Shown here in pieces: positions 42,408-50,710 of a DNA stretch of 64,000 nucleotides. This stretch comes from Falsihalocynthiibacter sp042445055 (lineage in GTDB: Bacteria > Pseudomonadota > Alphaproteobacteria > Rhodobacterales > Rhodobacteraceae), in contig NZ_CP170339.1 of assembly GCF_042445055.1 (NCBI RefSeq), positions 496,001 through 560,000 on the forward strand. Reading direction: 5' to 3'. Within the stretch, counting starts at the first letter, position 1. The number at the start of each line of letters is the position of its first letter. The position numbers were made by a program, and so were the translations under genes. Under the pieces are notes generated by a model that was not told the origin of the DNA, ran no database searches, and was given only the letters and a program-made list of their open reading frames with translations.

Positions 42408-43250
42408 ATGGCACTAAAGTCGTATAAACCGACGACGCCAGGCCAGCGTGGGCTGGTTCTGATCGACCGTTCGGAGCTTTGGAAAGGACGTCCAGTCAAG
42501 GCCCTCACACAGGGTTTGACTAAATCGGGCGGCCGGAACAACACCGGGCGGATCACAATGCGTCGCATTGGTGGGGGTGCGAAGCGCCTTTACCGTATCG
42601 TTGACTTCAAACGCAACAAACTGGATGTTCCAGCCACCGTTGAGCGGATCGAATATGACCCGAACCGCACGGCCTTTATCGCGTTGATCAAATATGAAGA
42701 TGGTGAGCAGGCATATGTTCTCGCTCCTCAGCGTCTCGCAGTAGGTGACAAAATCATCGCGTCTGCAAAAGCTGACATCAAACCAGGTAACGCAATGCCT
42801 TTCTCTGGCATGCCTATCGGTACAATCGTACACAACATCGAGCTTAAGCAAGGCAAAGGCGGTCAGATCGCTCGTGCCGCTGGTACATACGCTCAGTTTG
42901 TTGGTCGTGACGGCGCTTACGCGCAAATCCGCCTTTCATCCGGCGAATTGCGTCTGGTCCGTCAAGAGTGCATGGCAACTGTTGGTGCAGTTTCCAACCC
43001 AGACAACATCAACCAGAACATCGGTAAAGCCGGTCGTAACCGTCACAAGGGCATCCGTCCTTCGGTTCGCGGTGTTGCGATGAACCCGATCGATCACCCA
43101 CATGGTGGTGGTGAAGGTCGTACGTCTGGTGGTCGTCACCCGGTTACTCCTTGGGGTAAACCAACTAAAGGTGCGCGCACTCGTAACAAGAACAAAGCGT
43201 CTAGCAAGCTCATCGTACGCTCGCGTCACGCCAAGAAGAAGGGGCGTTAA
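42408..43250 (+). CDS. rplB: 50S ribosomal protein L2
   Basis: Peptidyl-transferase-region protein of 280 residues. The N-terminal MALKSYKPTTPGQRG and the conserved C-terminal MNPIDHPHGGGEGRTSGGRH, with the functionally important His, are present. First gene of the rplB-rpsS-rplV-rpsC-rplP block, which must have its own promoter because rplW is terminated. Confidence 0.98.
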   Translation: MALKSYKPTTPGQRGLVLIDRSELWKGRPVKALTQGLTKSGGRNNTGRITMRRIGGGAKRLYRIVDFKRNKLDVPATVERIEYDPNRTAFIALIKYEDGEQAYVLAPQRLAVGDKIIASAKADIKPGNAMPFSGMPIGTIVHNIELKQGKGGQIARAAGTYAQFVGRDGAYAQIRLSSGELRLVRQECMATVGAVSNPDNINQNIGKAGRNRHKGIRPSVRGVAMNPIDHPHGGGEGRTSGGRHPVTPWGKPTKGARTRNKNKASSKLIVRSRHAKKKGR

Positions 43251-43253
43251 TTC

Positions 43254-43532
43254 ATGTCTCGTTCTGTATGGAAAGGTCCATTTGTTGACTCTTACGTGCT
43301 TAAGAAAGCCGAAAAGAGCCGCGAATCTGGCCGTAATGAAGTTATCAAGATTTGGTCCCGTCGTAGCACGATCCTGCCCCAATTCGTGGGTCTGACTTTC
43401 GGTGTTTACAACGGCCATAAGCATATTCCCGTAAACGTCACAGAAGACATGATCGGTCAGAAGTTCGGTGAGTACTCGCCAACTCGGACTTATTACGGTC
43501 ACGCTGCTGACAAAAAAGCGAAGCGGAAATAA
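43254..43532 (+). CDS. rpsS: 30S ribosomal protein S19
   Basis: Head protein in complex with S13, 92 residues; MSRSVWKGPFVDSYVL and the signature GHKHIPVNVTEDMIGQKFGE are typical. It begins three bases after rplB stops. Confidence 0.98.
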   Translation: MSRSVWKGPFVDSYVLKKAEKSRESGRNEVIKIWSRRSTILPQFVGLTFGVYNGHKHIPVNVTEDMIGQKFGEYSPTRTYYGHAADKKAKRK

Positions 43533-43535
43533 GTC

Positions 43536-43916
43536 ATGGCAAAAGTTAAAAACGCACGCCGCGTGGCTGACAATGAAGCAATGGCGAAAGTCAAAATGCT
43601 TCGCACGTCCCCACAGAAGCTGAACCTTGTTGCGGCAATGATCCGTGGCAAGAAAGTTGACAAGGCTCTGACAGACCTGACCTTCAGCAACAAACGTATT
43701 GCTGCTGATGTTAAGAAATGTCTCCAGTCCGCAATCGCAAACGCAGAAAACAACCACAACCTGGATGTTGACTCGCTTGTTGTTGCAGAAGCCTATGTTG
43801 GTAAGAACCTCACACTCAAGCGTGGACGTCCACGTGCGCGTGGCCGGTTCGGCAAAATTCTGAAACCATTCTCAGAGCTAACAATCACGGTTCGCCAGAA
43901 TGAGGAGCAAGCATAA
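43536..43916 (+). CDS. rplV: 50S ribosomal protein L22
   Basis: Tunnel-lining protein of 126 residues; the beta-hairpin lies near LTLKRGRPRARGRFGKI. Its stop overlaps the rpsC start (TAATG). Confidence 0.98.
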   Translation: MAKVKNARRVADNEAMAKVKMLRTSPQKLNLVAAMIRGKKVDKALTDLTFSNKRIAADVKKCLQSAIANAENNHNLDVDSLVVAEAYVGKNLTLKRGRPRARGRFGKILKPFSELTITVRQNEEQA

Positions 43917-44623
43917 TGGGTAATAAAGTAAATCCAATTGGCATGCGCCTTCAGGTTAACCGTACTTGGGATAGCCGCTGGTATGCCGACACCAAAGATT
44001 TTGGTGATCTTCTTCTCGAAGACATCAAGATGCGCGAGTTCATCAAGGAAGAATGCAAGCAAGCTGGCATCTCCCGCGTGATCATCGAGCGTCCACACCG
44101 CAAATGCCGCGTGACTGTTCACACAGCACGCCCTGGTGTGATCATCGGTAAAAAAGGCGCTGACATCGAGGGCCTTCGCAAGAAGCTCGCAGCACTCACA
44201 GACTCTGAATTGCACCTCAATATCGTTGAAGTTCGCAAGCCAGAGATGGACGCTGCACTTGTTGGTGAAAATATCGCACAGCAACTTGAGCGCCGGGTTT
44301 CGTTCCGTCGCGCAATGAAGCGTGCGGTGCAGAACGCAATGCGTATGGGCGCCCTCGGCATCCGTATCAACCTTGCGGGTCGCCTTGGTGGCGCAGAGAT
44401 TGCGCGTACCGAGTGGTACCGCGAAGGTCGCGTGCCATTGCACACACTGCGTGCCGACATCGATTACGCACACTCCGAAGCGATGACTGCCTATGGTATC
44501 ATCGGGATCAAAGTCTGGATCTTCAAAGGTGAGATCATGGAGCACGATCCTTCGGCACATGAGCGTAAGCAACAGGAACTCCAAGAAGGCCCAACACCTC
44601 GCGGTGCCGGCGGCCGTCGTTAA
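43916..44623 (+). CDS. rpsC: 30S ribosomal protein S3
   Basis: mRNA-entry helicase protein of 235 residues with the KH-domain GXXG in HTARPGVIIGKKGADIEGL and the signature of the C-terminal domain (RIARTEWYREGRVPLHTLRA region). Coupled to rplV by a one-base overlap; rplP follows after 11 bases. Confidence 0.98.
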   Translation: MGNKVNPIGMRLQVNRTWDSRWYADTKDFGDLLLEDIKMREFIKEECKQAGISRVIIERPHRKCRVTVHTARPGVIIGKKGADIEGLRKKLAALTDSELHLNIVEVRKPEMDAALVGENIAQQLERRVSFRRAMKRAVQNAMRMGALGIRINLAGRLGGAEIARTEWYREGRVPLHTLRADIDYAHSEAMTAYGIIGIKVWIFKGEIMEHDPSAHERKQQELQEGPTPRGAGGRR

Positions 44624-44634
44624 GGAGAAGATAG

Positions 44635-45048
44635 ATGCTTCAACCAAAACGCACCAAATTCCGCAAAATGTTTAAAGGCCGTATTCACGGTCAAGCAAAA
44701 GGCGGATCGACGCTAACGTTTGGTACATATGGCCTCAAAACCGTTGAACCAGAGCGTATCACAGCGCGTCAAATCGAAGCTGCGCGTCGTGCAATGACAC
44801 GCCACATGAAACGTCAAGGCCGTGTGTGGATCCGGGTATTCCCAGATCTTCCAGTTACCTCGAAGCCAACCGAAGTTCGGATGGGTAAAGGTAAAGGTTC
44901 TGTCGATTTTTGGGCAGCAAAAGTTAAACCAGGCCGTATCCTCTTTGAGATCGACGGCGTTGACGAAGTAGTTGCACGTGAGGCGCTTCGCCTTGCAGCG
45001 ATGAAACTTCCAGTGAAGACCCGTACGGTCGTTCGCGAAGACTGGTAA
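44635..45048 (+). CDS. rplP: 50S ribosomal protein L16
   Basis: Protein of 137 residues at the A-site tRNA elbow. Arg82 in EVRMGKGKGSVDFW corresponds to the E. coli Arg81 that is hydroxylated by the 2OG oxygenase YcfD/RoxA. Start MLQPKRTKFRKMFKG. It ends this transcript segment with a very strong bidirectional terminator. rpmC, which normally overlaps closely, is about 940 bases away. Confidence 0.98.
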   Translation: MLQPKRTKFRKMFKGRIHGQAKGGSTLTFGTYGLKTVEPERITARQIEAARRAMTRHMKRQGRVWIRVFPDLPVTSKPTEVRMGKGKGSVDFWAAKVKPGRILFEIDGVDEVVAREALRLAAMKLPVKTRTVVREDW

Positions 45049-45068
45049 GACATCCGTCCTGATGGACG

Positions 45069-45113
45069 AAAAAGGCCCCCGCTGAGAGATCAGCGGGGGC
45101 CTTTTTGTTTGTC
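45069..45113. terminator. Bidirectional terminator between rplP and the 2OG oxygenase gene
   Basis: A perfect 17-pair stem: 45069-45085 pairs with 45090-45106 around the loop GAGA, with AAAAA and TTTTT at the ends so it works on both strands. It lies between convergent genes. Confidence 0.97.
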
Positions 45114-45128
45114 AGTCATAAACTGTGT

Positions 45129-45749
45129 CTATCGCCAAGCGTAATTGAAACTGATGCTGATGCGCTCTTCTTCGGCCATGTTCATCGGGACTTCGTGGCG
45201 CAGCCAGCTCTCCCAAAGTAAAACATCGCCAGCGTTCGGTGCTTCGTATACAAAGCTGCGTTGATCGCGTCGCGCACCAGATTTACGGGTCGGGGCAGCC
45301 ATCATCATGGCGGAGCGTGGATCTTCGTATTTAATCGCGCTCGCACCCTCGGGTACCTTCACGTATGTCGTGCCGCTGATCACACTATGTGGGTGGATGT
45401 GCGAGGTATGAATCCCGCCTTCGGGCAGGATATTGATCCAGATGTTGTCTAGCACGATTTCGCGCCCGTCCAGATCAAACTCCAGATCCTCGACAAAGGC
45501 CGCAACGTGTTTGTCCAGAACCTTCACGAGTTCCTCAAAGATCGGGAAGCGCCAGCCGAGATCGGTAAGCGACGCATAGCTCGTATATCCGGGGAAATCG
45601 TGCTCTTCGCACCATTGCTGGCCGGCTTCGTCATCTTCGGCGATGGAAAAGCAAGAGGAGTCGAGTTCTGACGTGTCTATAGAGTCGCCGAACTCGTTTA
45701 GAGTGGCGCGATAGAGGCGGGTAACAAAGAGAGATTCGATTTTAGGCAT
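45129..45749 (-). CDS. 2OG-Fe(II) oxygenase-like protein (TIGR02466 type)
   Basis: A 206-residue protein resembling the TIGR02466 family of putative 2-oxoglutarate/iron oxygenases. The double-stranded beta-helix shows an iron-site-like GGIHTSHIHPHSVISGTTYV, then DVLLWESWLRHEVPMN with a distal His, and ERISISFNYAWR at the end where the 2OG-binding Arg/Ser usually lies. I begin at ATG 45749 (MPKIESLFVTRLYRA) by family habit. An in-frame ATG at 45851 has a far better ribosome site (GGAGGGAG) and would add 34 residues. It is antisense between rplP and rpmC. The substrate is unknown. Confidence 0.75.
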   Translation of the reverse strand: MPKIESLFVTRLYRATLNEFGDSIDTSELDSSCFSIAEDDEAGQQWCEEHDFPGYTSYASLTDLGWRFPIFEELVKVLDKHVAAFVEDLEFDLDGREIVLDNIWINILPEGGIHTSHIHPHSVISGTTYVKVPEGASAIKYEDPRSAMMMAAPTRKSGARRDQRSFVYEAPNAGDVLLWESWLRHEVPMNMAEEERISISFNYAWR

Positions 45750-45990
45750 AAGAGTTTCATAGACCCGCAGGCCCAGCTGGGCAAGTATTGCTACTTGATT
45801 GCATAAATTGGCTTGTTTTCTCAGGAAAGCCAAAGTTCCCCTTGCCCTCATGCCGACTCCCTCCTATAGAGGCCCATCTCGCGGATTCCGAGCTTTCGGG
45901 ATTCGTGTGTTTGCTATTCATCCACCAGATTTTTGGTGACCCTGAAATACCGTCAGGGGCCGGCTGGTGTTTTGAGAAAGGAAGAGGCGC

Positions 45991-46194
45991 ATGAACGCCA
46001 ATGAACTACGTGATAAGACGCCGGACGAGCTCCAAGAAGAGCTCGTTAAGCTTAAGAAAGAATCGTTTAACCTGCGGTTCCAACAAGCAACGGGTCAACT
46101 TGAGAACACTGCACAAGTAAAAGCCGCACGTCGTGCAGCTGCTCGTGTAAAAACAATTCTGAACGAAAAGGCCGCGCAAGCGGCTGGCGAATAG
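45991..46194 (+). CDS. rpmC: 50S ribosomal protein L29
   Basis: Tunnel-exit protein of 67 residues (MNANELRDKTPDELQEELVK; KAARRAAARVKTIL). It has the ribosome site AAAGGAAGAGG. Because the preceding gene is antisense, transcription must start in the 45750-45990 interval. Confidence 0.97.
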   Translation: MNANELRDKTPDELQEELVKLKKESFNLRFQQATGQLENTAQVKAARRAAARVKTILNEKAAQAAGE

Positions 46195-46204
46195 GAGCCA
46201 CGAT

Positions 46205-46435
46205 ATGCCTAAACGTATTTTGACTGGCACTGTTACAAGCAACCAAAACGCACAAACAGTTACTGTTTCTGTAGAACGTCGCTTTACGCACCCCGTTTTG
46301 AAGAAAACCATTCGTAAGTCCAAGAAATACCGGGCTCACGATGAACAGAACGCTTTCAACGTTGGTGATACAGTTCGTATCCAAGAATGTGCACCAAAGT
46401 CGAAAACGAAGCGCTGGGAAGTTATATCCGCTTAA
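46205..46435 (+). CDS. rpsQ: 30S ribosomal protein S17
   Basis: Early 16S-binding protein of 76 residues (MPKRILTGTVTSNQNAQTVT; signature GDTVRIQECAPKSKTKRWEV). Cotranscribed with rpmC, ten bases apart. Confidence 0.98.
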   Translation: MPKRILTGTVTSNQNAQTVTVSVERRFTHPVLKKTIRKSKKYRAHDEQNAFNVGDTVRIQECAPKSKTKRWEVISA

Positions 46436-46444
46436 TGCGGGAAC

Positions 46445-46460
46445 TTCGTAGTATTACGAA
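46445..46460 (+). promoter_or_regulatory. Hairpin in the rpsQ-rplN leader
   Basis: TTCGTA-GTAT-TACGAA is a perfect six-pair stem nine bases after the rpsQ stop, without a T run. It marks the S10/spc junction and may stabilise an mRNA end. Confidence 0.4.
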
Positions 46461-46508
46461 ACCCTGGGGACAAGCCAAGGAAGGCCCCCATAGGTCGGGA
46501 GAAACCGC

Positions 46509-46877
46509 ATGATCCAGATGCAGACCAATCTCGATGTTGCTGATAACTCAGGCGCTCGCCGAGTTCAGTGCATTAAGGTTCTGGGTGGTTCCAAGCGTAA
46601 ATACGCTTCCGTAGGCGACATCATTGTCGTTTCGGTTAAAGAAGCCATCCCACGTGGTCGCGTTAAAAAAGGCGACGTCCGTAAGGCCGTTGTTGTACGC
46701 ACCGCAAAAGAAGTACGTCGTGAAGATGGCACAGCGATCCGTTTTGATCGCAATGCTGCTGTTATTCTTAACAACTCGAACGAGCCAGTAGGTACACGTA
46801 TCTTTGGGCCCGTTGTTCGTGAGCTGCGCGGCAAAAACTTCATGAAAATCATCTCACTCGCGCCGGAGGTGCTGTAA
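46509..46877 (+). CDS. rplN: 50S ribosomal protein L14
   Basis: Intersubunit-bridge protein of 122 residues (MIQMQTNLDVADNSGARRVQ; C-terminal FGPVVRELRGKNFMKIISLA). First gene of the spc operon. RsfS silencing factor binds L14 in other bacteria. rplX starts two bases after the stop. Confidence 0.98.
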   Translation: MIQMQTNLDVADNSGARRVQCIKVLGGSKRKYASVGDIIVVSVKEAIPRGRVKKGDVRKAVVVRTAKEVRREDGTAIRFDRNAAVILNNSNEPVGTRIFGPVVRELRGKNFMKIISLAPEVL

Positions 46878-46878
46878 G

Positions 46879-47184
46879 ATGGCTGCTAAATTGAAAAAAG
46901 GCGACAAAGTCGTCGTTCTTGCTGGCAAAGACAAAGGTAAAGAGGGTGCAATCGCATCTATCGACCCTAAGGCTGGCAAGGCCGTAGTTGAAGGCGTAAA
47001 TGTTGCGATCCGTCACGTTCGTGCGTCGCAAAACAGCCAAGGCGGTCGTACGCCAAAGGCTATGCCAATTCAACTTTCTAACCTCGCATTGCTCGATTCC
47101 AAAGGTAAGGCAACTCGCGTTGGCTTCCGTGAAGAAGACGGCAAAAAAGTCCGTTTCGCGAAGACAACAGGGGAGACTGTATAA
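46879..47184 (+). CDS. rplX: 50S ribosomal protein L24
   Basis: Assembly initiator of 101 residues with KOW motif KKGDKVVVLAGKDKGKEG. Overlaps rplE by one base (TAATG). Confidence 0.98.
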   Translation: MAAKLKKGDKVVVLAGKDKGKEGAIASIDPKAGKAVVEGVNVAIRHVRASQNSQGGRTPKAMPIQLSNLALLDSKGKATRVGFREEDGKKVRFAKTTGETV

Positions 47185-47744
47185 TGCTTGATACTGCAAA
47201 CTACACACCTCGTCTGAAGACTGTTTACGCTGACAGCATTCGTTCTGCTCTTAAAGAAGAGTTCAACTACAAGAACGATATGATGATCCCTAAGCTTGAG
47301 AAAATCGTTCTTAACATGGGTATCGGCGAAACAACTCGCGACACCAAAAAGATCAAATCCGCTGAGGCTGACCTCACTGCGATTGCTGGTCAAAAGGTTC
47401 TCATCACAAAAGCCAAGAAGTCCATCGCTGGTTTCCGCGTTCGTGAAGATATGCCTCTTGGTGTTAAAGTGACGCTTCGCGGCGATAAGATGTACGAATT
47501 CCTCGACCGTCTGATCACCATTGCTATGCCACGTATCCGCGACTTCCGCGGCATCTCTGGCAAGAGCTTTGATGGTCGTGGCAACTATGCCATGGGTCTG
47601 AAAGAGCACATCGTTTTCCCTGAGATTGAGTACGACAAAGTCGACGAAATCTGGGGCATGGATATCGTAATGGTCACCACCGCAGAAACTGACGCGGAAG
47701 CAAAGGCGCTGTTGAAGCATTTCAACATGCCCTTCAACAGCTGA
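47184..47744 (+). CDS. rplE: 50S ribosomal protein L5
   Basis: 5S rRNA-binding protein of 186 residues; signature KIVLNMGIGETTRDTKKIKS and C-terminal GMDIVMVTTAETDAEAK. In E. coli S8 represses the operon at the rplE start; I did not model that structure here. Confidence 0.98.
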   Translation: MLDTANYTPRLKTVYADSIRSALKEEFNYKNDMMIPKLEKIVLNMGIGETTRDTKKIKSAEADLTAIAGQKVLITKAKKSIAGFRVREDMPLGVKVTLRGDKMYEFLDRLITIAMPRIRDFRGISGKSFDGRGNYAMGLKEHIVFPEIEYDKVDEIWGMDIVMVTTAETDAEAKALLKHFNMPFNS

Positions 47745-47765
47745 TCGCGGAAGGAAAGGTTAGAC

Positions 47766-48071
47766 ATGGCTAAAAAAGCAATGATCGAACGCGAAAAGAA
47801 GCGCGCACTCTTGGTGGAAAAATACGCCGCCAAACGTGCTGAGCTTAAAGAAATCGCAAACGATGAAAGCAAGACAATGGAAGAGCGTTTCACTGCTCGC
47901 CTGAAGCTTGCTAAACTTCCTCGCAATTCGTCCGCGACACGGCTTCACAACCGTTGCCAGCTGACGGGTCGTCCTCATGCTTACTACCGTAAGCTCAAAG
48001 TCAGCCGTATCGCGCTGCGGGAACTTGGTTCGAATGGCCAAATCCCCGGCATGGTCAAGTCAAGCTGGTAA
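47766..48071 (+). CDS. rpsN: 30S ribosomal protein S14
   Basis: Long, zinc-free form of S14, 101 residues (MAKKAMIEREKKRALLVEKY; C-terminal NRCQLTGRPHAYYRKLKVSR). Only one Cys is present in the region where the zinc form has four. Confidence 0.98.
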   Translation: MAKKAMIEREKKRALLVEKYAAKRAELKEIANDESKTMEERFTARLKLAKLPRNSSATRLHNRCQLTGRPHAYYRKLKVSRIALRELGSNGQIPGMVKSSW

Positions 48072-48083
48072 GGGAGAGTCGAT

Positions 48084-48476
48084 ATGAATGATCCTATCGG
48101 TGATATGCTCACCCGTATCCGCAACGCTCAAATGCGTGGTAAGTCGACGGTGGAAACACCTGCTTCTAACCTCCGCGCATGGGTTCTGGACGTACTGAAA
48201 GCAGAAGGCTACATCCGTGGCTATGAAGCTGTGACTGGTAAAGATGGCCATCCGGCTCTTGAAATCGGTCTTAAGTACCTTGAGGGCACTCCTGTTATTC
48301 GCGAACTTCAGCGTGTTTCGACACCTGGCCGTCGTGTTTACGCGGGCGTTAAAGACATTCCACTTGTCCGTCAGGGCTTGGGAATTTCCGTTGTCTCCAC
48401 ACCTAAGGGTGTGATGTCGGACGCAGCAGCGCGCAATGCCAATGTTGGCGGCGAAGTGCTCTGCACCGTATTCTAG
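48084..48476 (+). CDS. rpsH: 30S ribosomal protein S8
   Basis: Central-domain protein of 130 residues (MNDPIGDMLTRIRNAQMRGK; C-terminal GVMSDAAARNANVGGEVLCT). It is the known repressor of spc operons in E. coli. Confidence 0.98.
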   Translation: MNDPIGDMLTRIRNAQMRGKSTVETPASNLRAWVLDVLKAEGYIRGYEAVTGKDGHPALEIGLKYLEGTPVIRELQRVSTPGRRVYAGVKDIPLVRQGLGISVVSTPKGVMSDAAARNANVGGEVLCTVF

Positions 48477-48485
48477 GAGGATTGG

Positions 48486-49019
48486 ATGTCTAGAATTGGT
48501 AAGAAGTCCGTCGCGTTGCCCTCTGGCGTTTCAGCCACGGTATCCGGACAAAAAATCGAAGTTAAAGGCCCCAAGGGCACTTTGAATTTCACTGCAACTG
48601 ACGATATCTCGATCGTTGTAGCGAATGATGAAGTATCCGTTGAGCCACGCTCCAAATCGAAGCGTGCGCGTCAGCAATGGGGTATGTCACGTACTTGTAT
48701 CCAGAACCTGGTTACCGGTGTGACTGACGGCTTCAAGAAAGAACTCGAAATCAACGGCGTTGGTTATCGTGCACAAATGCAAGGTAACACACTCAAGTTG
48801 AGCCTCGGGCTCTCTCACGAAGTTAACTTCGAAGTTCCGGCAGGTATCACTGTCACGACGCCGAAGAACACACAGATCCTTGTTGAAGGTATCGACTCTC
48901 AACTTGTTGGCCAAGTTGCGGCAAATATCCGCGAATGGCGTAAACCCGAGCCCTACAAAGGCAAAGGCATCAAGTATAAAGACGAGTACATCTTCCGCAA
49001 AGACGGTAAGAAGAAGTAA
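48486..49019 (+). CDS. rplF: 50S ribosomal protein L6
   Basis: Protein of 177 residues near the sarcin-ricin loop, with the C-terminal signature PEPYKGKGIKYKDEYIFRKD. AGGAGG lies seven bases before the ATG. Confidence 0.98.
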   Translation: MSRIGKKSVALPSGVSATVSGQKIEVKGPKGTLNFTATDDISIVVANDEVSVEPRSKSKRARQQWGMSRTCIQNLVTGVTDGFKKELEINGVGYRAQMQGNTLKLSLGLSHEVNFEVPAGITVTTPKNTQILVEGIDSQLVGQVAANIREWRKPEPYKGKGIKYKDEYIFRKDGKKK

Positions 49020-49030
49020 GGACCCAGGAA

Positions 49031-49390
49031 ATGGCAAACAGCAAAAGAACTCTGTTTCTGAAGCGCCGCCTGCGCGTTCGGAACAAACTTCGGAAGTTGG
49101 CAAATGGACGTCCGCGTCTGTCTGTTCACCGTTCGAACAAGAACATCAGCGTACAGTTGATCGACGACGTAAACGGCGTAACAATCGCTTCGGCTTCTTC
49201 TCTCGAGAAGGATCTGGGCATTGTTGGCAAGAACAACGTCGAAGCAGCGACAAAAGTAGGCGCAGCTATTGCTGAGCGTGCGAAAAAAGCTGGTGTTGAA
49301 GATTGCTACTTTGATCGTGGCGGCTTCCTCTTTCACGGTAAAGTTAAGGCTCTGGCCGAAGCTGCACGTGAAGGTGGCTTGAAGTTCTAA
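49031..49390 (+). CDS. rplR: 50S ribosomal protein L18
   Basis: 5S rRNA-binding protein of 119 residues (KRTLFLKRRLRVRNKLRKLA; C-terminal DRGGFLFHGKVKALAEAARE). Confidence 0.98.
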   Translation: MANSKRTLFLKRRLRVRNKLRKLANGRPRLSVHRSNKNISVQLIDDVNGVTIASASSLEKDLGIVGKNNVEAATKVGAAIAERAKKAGVEDCYFDRGGFLFHGKVKALAEAAREGGLKF

Positions 49391-49397
49391 GAAATGT

Positions 49398-49417
49398 GGG
49401 TGGCGGTGACGCCACCC
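49398..49417 (+). promoter_or_regulatory. GNRA-capped hairpin between rplR and rpsE
   Basis: GGGTGGCG-GTGA-CGCCACCC, eight pairs, seven bases after the rplR stop, with no T run. The 102-base rplR-rpsE gap is long for this operon. Possible mRNA processing or stability element. Confidence 0.45.
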
Positions 49418-49492
49418 CGATGATCCGGGGGGCCTTGGCCTCACTTGGATTGTGATAATTCGGCGCCAAGCGCCTATTGAAAGGAATGCCTC

Positions 49493-50077
49493 ATGGCAGA
49501 ACGTGAAAATCGTCGGGGAAATCGTCGCGACCGCGAAGAGACCCCCGAATTTGCAGATCGCCTCGTTGCGATTAACCGTGTTTCCAAAACCGTCAAAGGT
49601 GGTAAGCGCTTTGGTTTCGCAGCTCTCGTAGTTGTGGGCGACCAAAAAGGCCGCGTTGGTTTTGGTAAGGGTAAAGCGAAGGAAGTTCCTGAAGCTATCC
49701 GTAAAGCAACAGAGCAAGCCAAGCGTCAGCTTGTGCGCGTTCCATTGCGTGAAGGCCGTACGTTGCACCACGATGTCGAAGGTCGTCATGGCGCTGGTAA
49801 AGTCGTTATGCGTACAGCACCACAAGGTACTGGTATTATTGCCGGTGGTCCAATGCGTGCCGTATTCGAAATGCTCGGTGTTCAGGATGTTGTTGCGAAA
49901 TCTATCGGTTCGCAAAACCCTTACAACATGATCCGTGCAACAATCGACGGCCTCACAAAAGAGAGCAGCCCTCGTATGGTCGCACAACGTCGTGGCAAAA
50001 AAGTTGCTGATATCCTTCAAAAGGATTCTGCACCTGCTGCTGAGGCTCCGGCCGAAGCAGAAGCTGCTGACGCATAA
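49493..50077 (+). CDS. rpsE: 30S ribosomal protein S5
   Basis: Accuracy protein of 194 residues (FADRLVAINRVSKTVKGGKR; core GGPMRAVFEMLGVQDVVAKS). The C-terminal tail is Ala/Glu-rich (AEAPAEAEAADA), longer than E. coli S5. AAAGGAA before ATG. Confidence 0.98.
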   Translation: MAERENRRGNRRDREETPEFADRLVAINRVSKTVKGGKRFGFAALVVVGDQKGRVGFGKGKAKEVPEAIRKATEQAKRQLVRVPLREGRTLHHDVEGRHGAGKVVMRTAPQGTGIIAGGPMRAVFEMLGVQDVVAKSIGSQNPYNMIRATIDGLTKESSPRMVAQRRGKKVADILQKDSAPAAEAPAEAEAADA

Positions 50078-50088
50078 GGAGAGACATC

Positions 50089-50277
50089 ATGGCTAAAACT
50101 ATCGTTGTAAAACAGATTGGTTCTCCAATCCGTCGCCCCGCCAAACAGCGTCAAACGCTTATTGGTTTGGGCCTCAACAAGATGCACAAAACCCGCGAGC
50201 TGGAAGATACACCAGCCGTACGTGGCATGGTCGCAAAGATCCCCCACATGGTAGAGATCATCGAAGAAAAAGGTTAA
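50089..50277 (+). CDS. rpmD: 50S ribosomal protein L30
   Basis: 62-residue L30 (TIVVKQIGSPIRRPAKQRQT; GLNKMHKTRELEDTPAVRGM). A terminator follows, so rplO is not in the same primary transcript. Confidence 0.98.
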   Translation: MAKTIVVKQIGSPIRRPAKQRQTLIGLGLNKMHKTRELEDTPAVRGMVAKIPHMVEIIEEKG

Positions 50278-50300
50278 GTCCTTTTTTGAGAAATCTAAGA

Positions 50301-50332
50301 AACGCCCTCGGTTTTCCGTGGGCGTTTTTTGT
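50301..50332 (+). terminator. Intrinsic terminator after rpmD
   Basis: AACGCCC (50301-50307) pairs with GGGCGTT (50320-50326), with an inner CGG/CCG and TTTT loop, followed by TTTTTTG. It cuts the spc operon before rplO. Confidence 0.92.
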
Positions 50333-50383
50333 TGCCAGATCACCGCTCTTGAGGCGCTCTGTCGTTAGGAATAAGGTGACTGA

Positions 50384-50671
50384 ATGAAGTTCCTGTTCGC
50401 CCTTTCTCTGATCATGGCCGTGTTTTTCGCGCATACCCTGCCGATGCAATCGCGTGAAAGTGTTGCCATGGATGCACCACATCACGAGGTGGCGTGTTGT
50501 GAGGCGGGTGAGGTAATGCATGCTCCATCATGTGCGCTTTGTGTTGTCGCCAATCAGGAGGGTCGCGTGGCGTTCGAGAGGTCGCACAAGCGGTTCGTTT
50601 TCGTAGCGCAGGATTGGGGAGCTGTAGAGTATCGGCACGCTCCGCCACAGGGTCCTCCGCGACAGTTGTAG
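50384..50671 (+). CDS. Small exported Cys/His-rich protein of unknown function
   Basis: A 95-residue protein with an N-terminal signal-like segment (MKFLFALSLIMAVFFAHTLP) and then a cluster of potential metal ligands, HHEVACC and HAPSCALC, before a Pro-rich end (APPQGPPRQL). The layout recalls small periplasmic copper-associated proteins (for example the DUF2946 kind), but I cannot place it in a family. GGAATAAGGTG lies a few bases before the ATG. A cytochrome c gene follows after 39 bases, so the two probably act together in the periplasm. Confidence 0.6.
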   Translation: MKFLFALSLIMAVFFAHTLPMQSRESVAMDAPHHEVACCEAGEVMHAPSCALCVVANQEGRVAFERSHKRFVFVAQDWGAVEYRHAPPQGPPRQL

Positions 50672-50710
50672 TTCGCACGAAACTACAACTTTCAACGAAT
50701 GGAAAAACCT

